Program-made: the position numbers and the translations under genes | Source of the DNA: Thioalkalivibrio sp. AKL19 | GTDB lineage: Bacteria > Pseudomonadota > Gammaproteobacteria > Ectothiorhodospirales > Ectothiorhodospiraceae | Direction: 5' to 3' | DNA length: 64,000 nucleotides | Assembly: GCF_000420165.1 (NCBI RefSeq) | Contig: NZ_ATUK01000011.1 | Location: 286,543 to 350,542, forward strand | Notes under the pieces: generated by a model | Told to the model about the DNA's origin: nothing | Databases searched by the model: none | The model's input: only the letters and a program-made list of their open reading frames with translations | Part shown: in pieces, positions 41,138 through 49,435 of the stretch | Numbering within the stretch: position 1 is the stretch's first letter | Layout of the letters: each line of letters begins with the position of its first letter

Positions 41138-41970
41138 GGTGCGTGCTCCGGGGCGGTTTGCGTGCTCGAGGCGATCCAGTCGCCGCGTCGGTGCGGCTCC
41201 TGACCGAAGTATGCCACCAGGTGGTCATAGATTTCGGGCATGGCCTCGCGCAGCCGCGCCGGGTCGAAGAAGAAGGATTCCACCGCGACCGCCAGGAATT
41301 CCTCCGGGGCGGTGGCCGCATACGGATCCAGTGGCAGGGCCGCCGCGTCGACCGCACCTGCCTCCACTGTCTCCACGAAGGCATTAAAGGCGCGCGAGAA
41401 GTCCTCGGTCCACGCGCGCGCCGATTGCCCGCGGGGCAGCGGCGGGAAGCCGTTGACCTCGCCGTTGCCGGCGTCCAGCACGTGGGTCATCTCGTGCACG
41501 ACTACGGCGCCATCGCGTTCGACGTCATTCCACGAAAGGATGACCGGGCCGCGTTCCCAGGCCTCGCCGGACTGGGGCATGGCGCCCTGGTGGACGATGC
41601 CGGCCTCGTCCACCCATTCGTGTTCGGGTACGAAGGTGTCCGGGTACAGGATCAGCGTGCGCCAGTCCCGGTAGGGTTCCAGCCCGCGCTCCAGGATCGG
41701 CAGGGCGGCATAGGCCGCGATCACCTGGCACTGCCAGGGTTCCGGTTCCGCGGCGATGCCGATGAATTCCTTCTGCGCCAGGATCTGGCCGACCAGTTCG
41801 CGGAGCCGGGAACGTTCCTCCGGCGTCAGGCGGGCGATGAACGGGACCCGTCGACGCAGGGCCTCCCATTCATCGTTGTCCAACTGCACGGCCTCGGGCT
41901 CCAGGCCGGCAAAGGGCCCGAGGATGCGCCGGAACAGGCCGCGCAAGGGAAAATTCGGCGTCGAATCCAT
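41134..41970 (-). CDS. mtfA: Zinc-dependent peptidase, MtfA/M90 family
   Basis: A 278-residue soluble metallopeptidase of the MtfA family. The zinc-binding HEMTH motif is at residues 159-163, in VVVHEMTHVLD, and a second region PEEFLAVAVESFFFDPARL carries the downstream Glu ligand. The N-terminal LTPEERSRLRELVGQILAQKEF and LPILERGLEPYRDWRTLILYPDTF are also family features. In E. coli MtfA binds the glucose repressor Mlc and so affects ptsG. No Mlc or PTS gene is seen here. Coupling to a FliL-like secreted protein is unusual. Confidence 0.9.
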   Translation of the reverse strand: MDSTPNFPLRGLFRRILGPFAGLEPEAVQLDNDEWEALRRRVPFIARLTPEERSRLRELVGQILAQKEFIGIAAEPEPWQCQVIAAYAALPILERGLEPYRDWRTLILYPDTFVPEHEWVDEAGIVHQGAMPQSGEAWERGPVILSWNDVERDGAVVVHEMTHVLDAGNGEVNGFPPLPRGQSARAWTEDFSRAFNAFVETVEAGAVDAAALPLDPYAATAPEEFLAVAVESFFFDPARLREAMPEIYDHLVAYFGQEPHRRGDWIASSTQTAPEHAP

Positions 41971-42094
41971 CCGTCAATCGTCGCACGTTTGGCTGGCACG
42001 TGTCCGTCTGCGGCAGGTGGTTGCCGCAGCGCGGCTAATGATTGCCGCCCTGCGGCCGTTATGCCCTGCAACCGGAAAAATTGACGGGGGCATC

Positions 42095-43150
42095 ATGCAG
42101 ATTACCAATTATTCCATGCAGTTATCGAGCCAGCGTTTCGCGCTGGAGACGACGCGGCGCGAGGCTCGCCTGAGCGTGGTCGAGGGGAGTGCGGTGCGTC
42201 CCCGACAGGTGCCGGAGCCACCCGCGAATCCGGCCCCGGCAGCGCGTGCCTTGCAGAATTCCTCTCCTGCCGCGGCCGCACGGCCCTCCTTCGTGGGCGT
42301 AGCCCCGGCGGACAGCGAGTTGACCTCGGTGGACCAGCTGCGTACCGAGCTCCTGCGACTGATCCTGGAGCGCTTTACCGGGCGCGAGATCCGGGTGATC
42401 GATCCCGCCGACCTCAAGCCGGCCGACACCCCGCCGGAACCCCTCGAGCGACCCGTTGCGCGCCCCCCTCGTCCGGCGGCAGGGCTCAGTGTCGCCTGGT
42501 CCGTGGAGCAGACCCGGGTCGAGGTCGAGAGGACATCGTTCCAGGCTCAGGGGCGCGTGCACACGGCCGACGGCAAGACCATCGACCTGGATATTGCGCT
42601 GACCATGAGCCGCGAGTTCATCGAGCATAGCCGTCTGCAGGGTGGCATGGATGCGGAGCTGCACGATCCGCTGGTGATCAATTTCGACGCCCCGGCGGCC
42701 GCTCTTACGGACACCCGCTTCGAATTCGACCTGGACGCCGACGGTTCGCCGCAACAGGTGGCCTTTCTGCAACCCGGCAGTGGTTTTCTCGCGATCGACC
42801 GGTCTGGCAGCGGGCAGGTCGATGACGGCTCCGAGCTCTTTGGCCCGCTGACCGGTGATGGCTTCGCCGAACTGCGACGGTTCGATCATGACGGCAATGG
42901 CTGGATTGATGCGGCGGATCCGGTTTACGACCGCCTGCGCGTGTGGACCCGCGACGCCCAGGGCCGCGATCAGTTGCTGGCGCTGGGCGAGGTGGGCGTC
43001 GGGGCGATCTACCTCGGGCATGTCAGCACGCCTTTTGATCTCCGTCGCGGCGGCGACAACAGCCTTCTGGGACAGGTGCAGTCGACCGGCGTCTGGGTGG
43101 GCGAGGATGGCCGCAGCGGCAGTGTGCAGCAGATCGACCTGAGCGCCTGA
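42095..43150 (+). CDS. Protein of unknown function with EF-hand-like calcium motifs
   Basis: A 351-residue protein without a signal peptide. After a Pro/Ala-rich N-terminal region come a central beta-rich domain (about 130-230, with HTADGKTIDLDIALTMSREFIEHS) and two Asp-rich loops resembling EF-hands: DRSGSGQVDDGSE from residue 235 and DHDGNGWIDAAD from 264. The C-terminus has VWTRDAQGRDQLLALGEVGVGAIYL. The motif pattern matches a conserved but poorly studied proteobacterial family related to calcium-binding secreted proteins. It may be exported without a Sec signal. The first RND gene follows 85 bases later, with no obvious link. Confidence 0.78.
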   Translation: MQITNYSMQLSSQRFALETTRREARLSVVEGSAVRPRQVPEPPANPAPAARALQNSSPAAAARPSFVGVAPADSELTSVDQLRTELLRLILERFTGREIRVIDPADLKPADTPPEPLERPVARPPRPAAGLSVAWSVEQTRVEVERTSFQAQGRVHTADGKTIDLDIALTMSREFIEHSRLQGGMDAELHDPLVINFDAPAAALTDTRFEFDLDADGSPQQVAFLQPGSGFLAIDRSGSGQVDDGSELFGPLTGDGFAELRRFDHDGNGWIDAADPVYDRLRVWTRDAQGRDQLLALGEVGVGAIYLGHVSTPFDLRRGGDNSLLGQVQSTGVWVGEDGRSGSVQQIDLSA

Positions 43151-43235
43151 CGGAACCCGCAGGGCCATTCCTGCGTCGAGGGGTACATAGCGGCTACCCT
43201 GTGCTTTCGTCCACTCCCCACGAGCAATCCGGCGC

Positions 43236-44366
43236 ATGCGACTCGATACCCTGTTCCTTCGGCGGCGGTCGGCCCGGCCTTTTCTGCCGCGCTCCCCGCG
43301 AGCTGTGCCATTGCCGCGCTGGCTGGGTGGTCTGTTGCTGGTGGTGCTTGCCCTGGGGCTGGGAGGCTGCGGGGGCGAGCCCTCGCAGGCGGGTGATGAG
43401 CCGGCCGCCGAGGCCGCGACGCCGATCGCGGCGGTGGAGCTTCAGCCGCGGGATCTGTCGCGCGAGCTGATGGTGTCCGCGCGGGTCGAGCCGCGGGCGT
43501 GGGTGCGCCTGGCGGCGCGCACCGATGGTGTGGTCGAGGCGGTGCATGTCGAGGAAGGCGATTGCGTGGAGCAGGGCGAGACCCTGGTCGAGCTGGACGT
43601 GGCCGAGGAGCGCGCGGAGCTGGCGCGGGCCGAGGCGCATGTCGAGGAGGCCCGGCTGGAATACGCGCGCAGTGCCGAGTTGCGTGACGAGGGGATTGCC
43701 AGCCGAGCCAGCTACGAACGGGCACGTGCCGCGTTGCGCTCGGCCGAGAGCGAACAGGCGTTGTGGCAGGCACGGGTAGACTACGGCACGCTCGCCGCCA
43801 GCCGTGACGGCGTGATCACCGAGCGCATGGTCGAGCCCGGCGAGGCGGTCGCCGCGCGCGATACATTGCTGGAACTGGTCGATACGACCACGCTGGTCCT
43901 GCGTCCCGGGGTGTCCGAGCTGGACGTGCGCGATCTGGTGGTGGGCCAGGATGTACCCATTCGGCTGGACGCGTTTCCGGATGCCGATTACGTCGCGAAG
44001 ATCCGCCGCATCTTTCCGGCGGCCTCGCCGGACTCCCAGCAGGTGACGGTGGAGATTGCCCTGCCGGCCGGGGCGGCCGACAATGGCGTGCGTCCGGGTA
44101 ATCTCGGGCGCATCCGCATGACGGTCGACGAACGCCCGGATGTGCTGGCGGTCCCGGCCGCCGCCATCGGCGAGGACGGCGACCAACGCTATGTCTACGT
44201 GGTGGTGGACGAGCAGCTGGAGCGCCGCACGGTCGAGACCGGCGTGACCCGAGGCCCATGGACCGAGATCACGGACGGCCTGGAGGAAGGCGAGATTGTG
44301 CTGGCCACCAACCCGATCGACATGCGCGAGGGCCAGCGCGTGCGCATCGTCGGCTGGCGGGGCTAG
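43236..44366 (+). CDS. RND efflux periplasmic adaptor (membrane fusion) lipoprotein, system 1
   Basis: A 376-residue HlyD/AcrA-type adaptor. A long basic N-terminus precedes a hydrophobic segment with the lipobox LGGC near residues 43-46. The lipoyl half-motifs are VRLAARTDGVVEAVHVEEGDCVEQGE and VDYGTLAASRDGVITERMVEPGEAV, flanking a coiled coil (AEAHVEEARLEYARSAEL). The beta-barrel and membrane-proximal domains follow. It starts the pair with the permease three bases downstream. No outer membrane TolC gene is linked, so a shared TolC elsewhere is likely. Confidence 0.9.
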   Translation: MRLDTLFLRRRSARPFLPRSPRAVPLPRWLGGLLLVVLALGLGGCGGEPSQAGDEPAAEAATPIAAVELQPRDLSRELMVSARVEPRAWVRLAARTDGVVEAVHVEEGDCVEQGETLVELDVAEERAELARAEAHVEEARLEYARSAELRDEGIASRASYERARAALRSAESEQALWQARVDYGTLAASRDGVITERMVEPGEAVAARDTLLELVDTTTLVLRPGVSELDVRDLVVGQDVPIRLDAFPDADYVAKIRRIFPAASPDSQQVTVEIALPAGAADNGVRPGNLGRIRMTVDERPDVLAVPAAAIGEDGDQRYVYVVVDEQLERRTVETGVTRGPWTEITDGLEEGEIVLATNPIDMREGQRVRIVGWRG

Positions 44367-44369
44367 AAG

Positions 44370-47300
44370 ATGGCCGCCGAGCCGGAGGACCGTCCGCGCG
44401 GGCGGGTGACCAGCTTCTCCATCCGCCGACCGGTGGCGATCATGGCGCTGGCCTCGGTGGTGATCGTGCTCGGCATGTTCTTTGTTGATCGCCTGCCGGT
44501 GGACCTGCTGCCGCACGTCGAGTATCCGCATATCCGCGTGACCGTGAACCATCCCGGCACCTCGCCGGAGGTGATGGAGGAACAGGTGACCCGCGTGCTG
44601 GAACGCAACCTCGCGGCCACCGAGAACCTCACCCGCATCTACAGCCGCGCCTCCGAGGGCCGCACCAACGTCAATCTGCTATTCGAGTACGGCACCAACC
44701 TGGACCTGGCGTTGCAGGACGCGGCGCGCCACCTGGAGCTCGCGCGCACCCAGCTGCCGGACGATTTCGAATCCCTGCGCCTGTACAAGTACGATCCCTC
44801 GCAGGACCCGATCTGGGAGGCGGGGTTTTCCTCCACCGTGCGCTCGGAGACCGCGGTGCGCGACTGGGTGGAACACCAGCTGGCGCCGCAGCTGATCGCG
44901 ATCCATGGCATCTCCTCGGTGGAGGCCTCCGGTGGGCAGGAGCGCGAGCTGGAGGTGATCCTCGACCAGGAGCGGGTGCGCGGCTATGGCCTTTCGCTGG
45001 CGGCGATCAGCGCGACGCTGGAGGACGAGAACCGCGAGGTGGCCGGGGGCTGGGTGACCTCCGATACCTTTGACGTGATGGCCAAGACCGAGGGGTTGTT
45101 TACCTCCGAGGCGGACGTGCGCAATGTGCTGATCCCGCTGCCGGGGCCGCAGTCCGCGCATGTGCGCCTCGGCGAGCTGGCCGAGGTGCGCGATGGCCAC
45201 CGCGAGCAGCGCCTGTTTATCCGCCTGGACGGCACGCCGGCCGCCCGCGTGTCGGTGTTCAAGCTGCCGGACGCCAATACCGTCGAATCGGTGGACTCGG
45301 TACGCGCCACGCTCGAACGACTCGAGCGCTCGGGGTTTATTCCCGAGGACATCCAGTGGGAGGTCGTCAGCGACTCTGCCCCGTTCATCCGTGGCGCGGT
45401 CAGTTCGGTGGGTACCGCCGCGATCCTGGGCGGCGTGCTGGCGATGCTGGCGGTGTTTCTGTTTCTCGGCAGCCTGCGCAAGAGCTTCATTATCGGGTTG
45501 TCGATCCCGATCGCGTTGATGGCGACCTTCGCCATGATGGGCCTTGGCGGGCTCACCCTGAACATCATCAGCCTCGGCGGGCTTGCACTGGGGGTGGGGC
45601 TGTTGCTCGACAACGCCATCGTGATGCTGGAGAACATTTACCGCCATCGCGACAAGCTCGGAAAGTCGCCGGAGCAGGCGGCCCATGACGGGGCCGGCGA
45701 GGTGGTCTCGGCGGTGATTGCCGGCACCCTGACCAATCTGGCCGCCGTGCTCCCGTTCCTGCTGATCACCGGGATCGGGGCGCTGATCTTCCGCGAGCTG
45801 ATCCTGACGCTTTCGTTTGCGATCATCGCGACCCTGGCCGCGGCCATCACCCTGGTGCCGATGCTCGCGGCCCTGCTGACACGTATCCGCTGGGAGAGCG
45901 GGCTGGACCGGACCTGGCTGCTGCGCGGGTTCGATCGTGGTGTCCAGGGGTTGCGCCGGCGCTATCGGCGCCTGTTGCCGAAGGTCTTGCGCCTGCGCTG
46001 GGCGGTGCTGGGGGCGGCCGTCGTGTTGCTGATCGGCGCGGTGCAGGTGGGCGGTGAACTGGGCACGGAGTTCCTGCCGCAGGTGGACGATGGTCAGGTC
46101 AGCGTGCGCATGGTCCTGCCGCCGGGAACCCCGCCGCACGAGACCGATGCCGCCGCACGCGATATCGAGGCCGCGCTGGAAGATCTGCCGCATGTGGAGA
46201 GCGTGTTCGCGATGGTCGGCGGGCACCTAGGTGGCGGCGTGGTCAACGAGCGCCCGGGCACCTCCAATATCACCGTCCAGTTGACCCCGGCCGGACAGCG
46301 CGAGATGAGCGCGGGACAATGGGTGGCCGAGGCGCAGGAGGCAATGGATGCGCTGGAACTCCCCGGGGCACGGATTACCGTGCGCCCGCCGAGTATCCAG
46401 GGGCTGCAGTTCAGTATCACCGGGGATGACCTCTCGATTGCGGTGGTCGGGGCGGATCTGACCGAGATGCGCGGCATTGCCCGCGAGATCGCCGGGCGCC
46501 TCGAAGGCATCCGGGGCCTGGAGGGCGTTGAGGTTGGGCGCGAGGACCAGAGCCCGATCCTGCGCGTGCATGTGGATCGCGAGCGGGCGGCCGCGCTGGG
46601 GTTGCAGGTGGGCCAGGTCGGGCAGGCGATCCGCGACGCGGTGGAGGGATCAGTGCCGACGCAGTACGTCCGCGACGATCGCGAGTACGACCTGCGCGTG
46701 CGCCTGCCGCGCGAGGATGTGCAGGATACGGCCACCCTGGGGCGGATGATCCTGTTCCGCGACAACGGGGATCCCGTGCGCCTGGCGGACGTGGCCGAGT
46801 TCGAGATCGGCGAGGGGCCCGCGCATATCGAGCGCGAGAACCAGAGCCGGGTGGTGCGCGTGAACGGCGACATCAACACCGAGGTGAACGATGTCGGCTC
46901 GGTGATGACCGAGGTCGAGCAGCGCCTGGCCGAGGTGGATGTGCCCGAGCACTACAGTCTGCTGATCGGTGGCGAGTGGGAGACCATCCAGGAGACCCAG
47001 CGCGAGATGGCCACAGTGGTGGCGCTCGCGATCTTCCTGGTGCTGGTGGTGCTGGCCGTTCAGTACGAGCGCCTGGCGAATCCGCTGGTGATCGTGGCGG
47101 CCGCGCCGCTGTCTCTGACCGGGGTGGTCGCGATCCTGTGGGCGACCGGCACACCGGTCTCCGCCCCGGTGATGATTGGCGCGATCCTGCTGATCGGGGT
47201 GGTGGTGAACAATGCGATCCTGCTGGTGGAGTACATCGAGCAGGGCCGTCGACTCCGTGGCCTGAGCCCGGCGCGGGCGGTCGTGGAGGCCGGGGCATTG

Positions 47301-47549
47301 CGGCTGCGCCCGATCCTGATGACCACGCTGACGACGGTGCTGGGCATGTTGCCGCTGGCCATCGGCCTCGGCGAAGGGGCAGAGATCATGCGCCCGCTGG
47401 CGCTGACGGTGGTGGGTGGCCTGATCGCCGGGATGATTCTGACGCTACTGGTGGTGCCCTGCCTGTACCTGGTGGTGAACCGGGCCGCGGAGGGGGCGAA
47501 GCGGCGCCTGACCGGAGGCATGCGGGACACCGCTGCCCGCATAGCCTGA
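44370..47549 (+). CDS. RND efflux permease, system 1 (SwrC-like proton-relay variant)
   Basis: A 1059-residue inner membrane RND transporter with 12 helices and two large periplasmic loops. The N-terminus FSIRRPVAIMALASVVIVLG is typical. In the fourth helix the proton-relay pair reads LLLDNAIVMLEN, with one Asp followed by Asn instead of Asp-Asp. In the tenth helix the usual Lys is Asn (GVVVNNAILLVEY). This DN/NN pattern recalls SwrC-like exporters rather than AcrB. Substrate is unknown. The stop codon lies inside the terminator of the convergent outer membrane gene. Confidence 0.92.
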   Translation: MAAEPEDRPRGRVTSFSIRRPVAIMALASVVIVLGMFFVDRLPVDLLPHVEYPHIRVTVNHPGTSPEVMEEQVTRVLERNLAATENLTRIYSRASEGRTNVNLLFEYGTNLDLALQDAARHLELARTQLPDDFESLRLYKYDPSQDPIWEAGFSSTVRSETAVRDWVEHQLAPQLIAIHGISSVEASGGQERELEVILDQERVRGYGLSLAAISATLEDENREVAGGWVTSDTFDVMAKTEGLFTSEADVRNVLIPLPGPQSAHVRLGELAEVRDGHREQRLFIRLDGTPAARVSVFKLPDANTVESVDSVRATLERLERSGFIPEDIQWEVVSDSAPFIRGAVSSVGTAAILGGVLAMLAVFLFLGSLRKSFIIGLSIPIALMATFAMMGLGGLTLNIISLGGLALGVGLLLDNAIVMLENIYRHRDKLGKSPEQAAHDGAGEVVSAVIAGTLTNLAAVLPFLLITGIGALIFRELILTLSFAIIATLAAAITLVPMLAALLTRIRWESGLDRTWLLRGFDRGVQGLRRRYRRLLPKVLRLRWAVLGAAVVLLIGAVQVGGELGTEFLPQVDDGQVSVRMVLPPGTPPHETDAAARDIEAALEDLPHVESVFAMVGGHLGGGVVNERPGTSNITVQLTPAGQREMSAGQWVAEAQEAMDALELPGARITVRPPSIQGLQFSITGDDLSIAVVGADLTEMRGIAREIAGRLEGIRGLEGVEVGREDQSPILRVHVDRERAAALGLQVGQVGQAIRDAVEGSVPTQYVRDDREYDLRVRLPREDVQDTATLGRMILFRDNGDPVRLADVAEFEIGEGPAHIERENQSRVVRVNGDINTEVNDVGSVMTEVEQRLAEVDVPEHYSLLIGGEWETIQETQREMATVVALAIFLVLVVLAVQYERLANPLVIVAAAPLSLTGVVAILWATGTPVSAPVMIGAILLIGVVVNNAILLVEYIEQGRRLRGLSPARAVVEAGALRLRPILMTTLTTVLGMLPLAIGLGEGAEIMRPLALTVVGGLIAGMILTLLVVPCLYLVVNRAAEGAKRRLTGGMRDTAARIA

Positions 47550-47583
47550 AAAAAGGCCCGCTACCGAGTGGCGCGCGGGCCTT
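47549..47583 (-). terminator. Rho-independent terminator for the outer membrane protein gene
   Basis: On the minus strand a nine-base-pair stem (AAGGCCCGC with GCGGGCCTT, 47575-47583 and 47553-47561) ends in a run of T (47549-47554). It starts about ten bases after the stop of the outer membrane gene at 47593 and overlaps the last base of the convergent RND permease stop. Confidence 0.8.
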
Positions 47584-47592
47584 GGCTGGATG

Positions 47593-48243
47593 CTAGAAGC
47601 GGTAGCCGAGACCGACCATGAAACGCGAGGCGTCGGGATCGAAGCTCAGGGTTTCGCCCTCGATGCGATAGCGCTCGCTTTCGAAGAGCGTGTACGAGTA
47701 CTCGGCACGCATGAACAGGCGGTTGTCCATCTGGTATTCGACGCCTACACCGAGCCGGGCACCGTTGATACTGTCCTTGAAGCGAATGGATATGTCCTCT
47801 TCTGTATCGGTAAGGCGGTAGTCCAGGCGCGAGCGCTGGTAGCCGGCCAGGCCGTAGAACAGGACGTTGTCGTTTACCGTGGTGCCGAGCCGGCCGGTGA
47901 TGCCGTAGCTGTACTTGCTATCCACCCCCAGTTCGCTCTCATCAAGGGTGACCGTCAGGTCGGCGTCCTCGTTCTGCGCATCCAGTTCCAAGCCCAGGTA
48001 CAGGCCGTTGTCCAGGACGGTACCCCAGCCGGTCATGACACCCCCGGTGAAGCCGGAGGCGCTGAGCCCGGAGATGCGACCATCGCTGGTGGGGTCGCGG
48101 TAGTCGATGTCATAACCGACCCAGCCGAGCTGGCCGCCGATGTAGGAGCCGTGAAAGGGGCTCGCCTGAACCGAGCCGGCCGAGGCCAGGAGGACACAGG
48201 CGCCGGTCAGGGCGGTGGCGAAGCGATAAGGGCTGGACATCAT
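47593..48243 (-). CDS. Outer membrane beta-barrel protein
   Basis: A 216-residue protein with a signal peptide (to about residue 28, ending VQAS) and a predicted eight-stranded OmpA/OmpW-like barrel. Alternating hydrophobic strands such as GSYIGGQLGWVGYDIDY, GLYLGLELDAQ and YSYGITGRLG occur, and the C-terminus SRFMVGLGYRF ends in the Phe signal recognised by BamA. AAGGAA precedes the ATG at 48243. Its leader contains a seven-pair hairpin (48264-48270 with 48274-48280). The pore or adhesin role is unknown. Confidence 0.85.
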   Translation of the reverse strand: MMSSPYRFATALTGACVLLASAGSVQASPFHGSYIGGQLGWVGYDIDYRDPTSDGRISGLSASGFTGGVMTGWGTVLDNGLYLGLELDAQNEDADLTVTLDESELGVDSKYSYGITGRLGTTVNDNVLFYGLAGYQRSRLDYRLTDTEEDISIRFKDSINGARLGVGVEYQMDNRLFMRAEYSYTLFESERYRIEGETLSFDPDASRFMVGLGYRF

Positions 48244-48263
48244 TGTTTTTCCTTTGCGGTGGT

Positions 48264-48280
48264 GAACGGGAGCCCCGTTC
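48264..48280 (-). repeat. Hairpin in the leader of the outer membrane protein gene
   Basis: GAACGGG and CCCGTTC form a perfect seven-base-pair stem with a three-base loop about 20 bases upstream of the start codon. A structure here could affect mRNA stability or translation; no T run follows. Confidence 0.4.
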
Positions 48281-48420
48281 GGGCGCATAGTGGCACAGGT
48301 GGCCCGACGGGGTGCCGGTCCTTGTGTGCCAGAATGGGACGGATCGAGCCGCCGGGCGCATGTGTCCCCCACGCATCCATTTATGGCATGGGTTCCTGCG
48401 ATCCCGGGGCGGTTCACCCA

Positions 48421-48444
48421 GGGAGGCGCTGATGAGCGCCTCCC
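48421..48444. repeat. Perfect ten-base-pair inverted repeat upstream of the OB-fold gene
   Basis: GGGAGGCGCT (48421-48430) and AGCGCCTCCC (48435-48444) flank the loop GATG, 40 bases before the plus-strand gene at 48484. The divergent gap it lies in is 240 bases. It is either an mRNA leader hairpin or a protein-binding site; it lacks a T run on either strand. Confidence 0.5.
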
Positions 48445-48483
48445 GTACGCACACAAGAAAGTAAAAAGAACAGGAGTCGAGCA

Positions 48484-48846
48484 ATGCGCGGACAAGCGGG
48501 AATTCTGGCCGGACTGCTGGCGGGGCTACTTTGGTGGGGCGTGGCTGCTGCCGAACCGATGCATACCGTGGAACAGCTGAATCAGGCCCCGTCCGAGCTG
48601 GATGGGGAAGAGGTTCGGCTCGACGGCATTGTGGCCCGGGTGAACGACGACATCATGGGGCGCAACTTCATCCACTTCGTCGACGGTACCGGCAGCGAGG
48701 GCGATTACATCACCATCACCTCCACCGAGTTGCCCGAGGTGGGCGACCGCGTCTCGGTGACTGGAACGCTGATCCTGGATCGCGACTTCGGGGCGGGTTA
48801 CAGCTACCCGGTGATTGTCGAGAACGCGGAGTTCACCGCGCGGTGA
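48484..48846 (+). CDS. Exported OB-fold-like protein
   Basis: A 120-residue periplasmic protein with a signal peptide (to about residue 23, ending VAAAE) and one compact beta-rich domain. The stretch LDGEEVRLDGIVARVNDDIMGRNFIHFVDGTG and YITITSTELPEVGDRVSVTGTL has the layout of nucleic-acid-binding-like OB folds found in small secreted proteins, and ends in a C-terminal VIVENAEF. ACAGGAG precedes the ATG. No partner gene is linked (the next gene is convergent and abuts it). Ligand unknown. Confidence 0.75.
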   Translation: MRGQAGILAGLLAGLLWWGVAAAEPMHTVEQLNQAPSELDGEEVRLDGIVARVNDDIMGRNFIHFVDGTGSEGDYITITSTELPEVGDRVSVTGTLILDRDFGAGYSYPVIVENAEFTAR

Positions 48847-49293
48847 CTACTCCAGCACCGTGTCCAGGAGCGCCTCGAACGCCGGCGTTGCCTTTTCGAC
48901 TGCGCGTTCCATCTCCGGGCCCGGGCTCAGGGTGGTCATGAATCGAGGGTGCAGCATGGACAGGTGCATGCGGCCGTCTTCCTCGTACAGCGAGAGATGG
49001 CCGCAGGGCAGCAGGGCGGAGACGTGGCGGCCCGCGGCGAAGATGTCCCCGGCGGCCGGGATGTAACAGATTTTCACCAGGGTGAAGGCGCCCCGCCTCA
49101 GGGGTATGTCGGTCAGGTAAAACCAGTCGGACGAGGCATCGGTGTAGTCACGGATGGCCTCCAGCAGGGCCTCGCGTGACTGTTCCGTGCTGTGCACTAT
49201 GAAATGTTTGCGCTCGGGTGGCTCCGCGCTGGCTCCGGCAAGGGGCCATCCAAGCAGCAGAATGAGGGGCAGTCTCAACAGGACGTGACGCAT
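48847..49293 (-). CDS. DUF302 domain periplasmic protein (first copy)
   Basis: A 148-residue exported protein. The signal peptide ends near GASAEPP. The DUF302 core shows FIVHSTEQSREALLEAIRDYT, the CYIP motif, HVSALLPCGHLSLYEED and HPRFMTTLSPGPEMERAVEKA. The Cys residues in KICYIP and LPCGHL are conserved in the second copy at 52972. GAGGAG stands just upstream of the ATG. Its stop at 48847 abuts the end of the convergent OB-fold gene (48846). DUF302 proteins occur widely, often in sulfur-oxidising bacteria; their function is unknown. Confidence 0.85.
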   Translation of the reverse strand: MRHVLLRLPLILLLGWPLAGASAEPPERKHFIVHSTEQSREALLEAIRDYTDASSDWFYLTDIPLRRGAFTLVKICYIPAAGDIFAAGRHVSALLPCGHLSLYEEDGRMHLSMLHPRFMTTLSPGPEMERAVEKATPAFEALLDTVLE

Positions 49294-49435
49294 TCCGAAC
49301 TCCTCGGGAAGATCCCCTCGGCCTGGGCGCGCATACCCCGCTTGCCGGGATCTTCCCCTGTGACGGGGTCGAGGTCGATTGCTTCCAGCATGGATCATAG
49401 GACACCCACGCGGATACGCGAGTGGGGCAGTGGTG

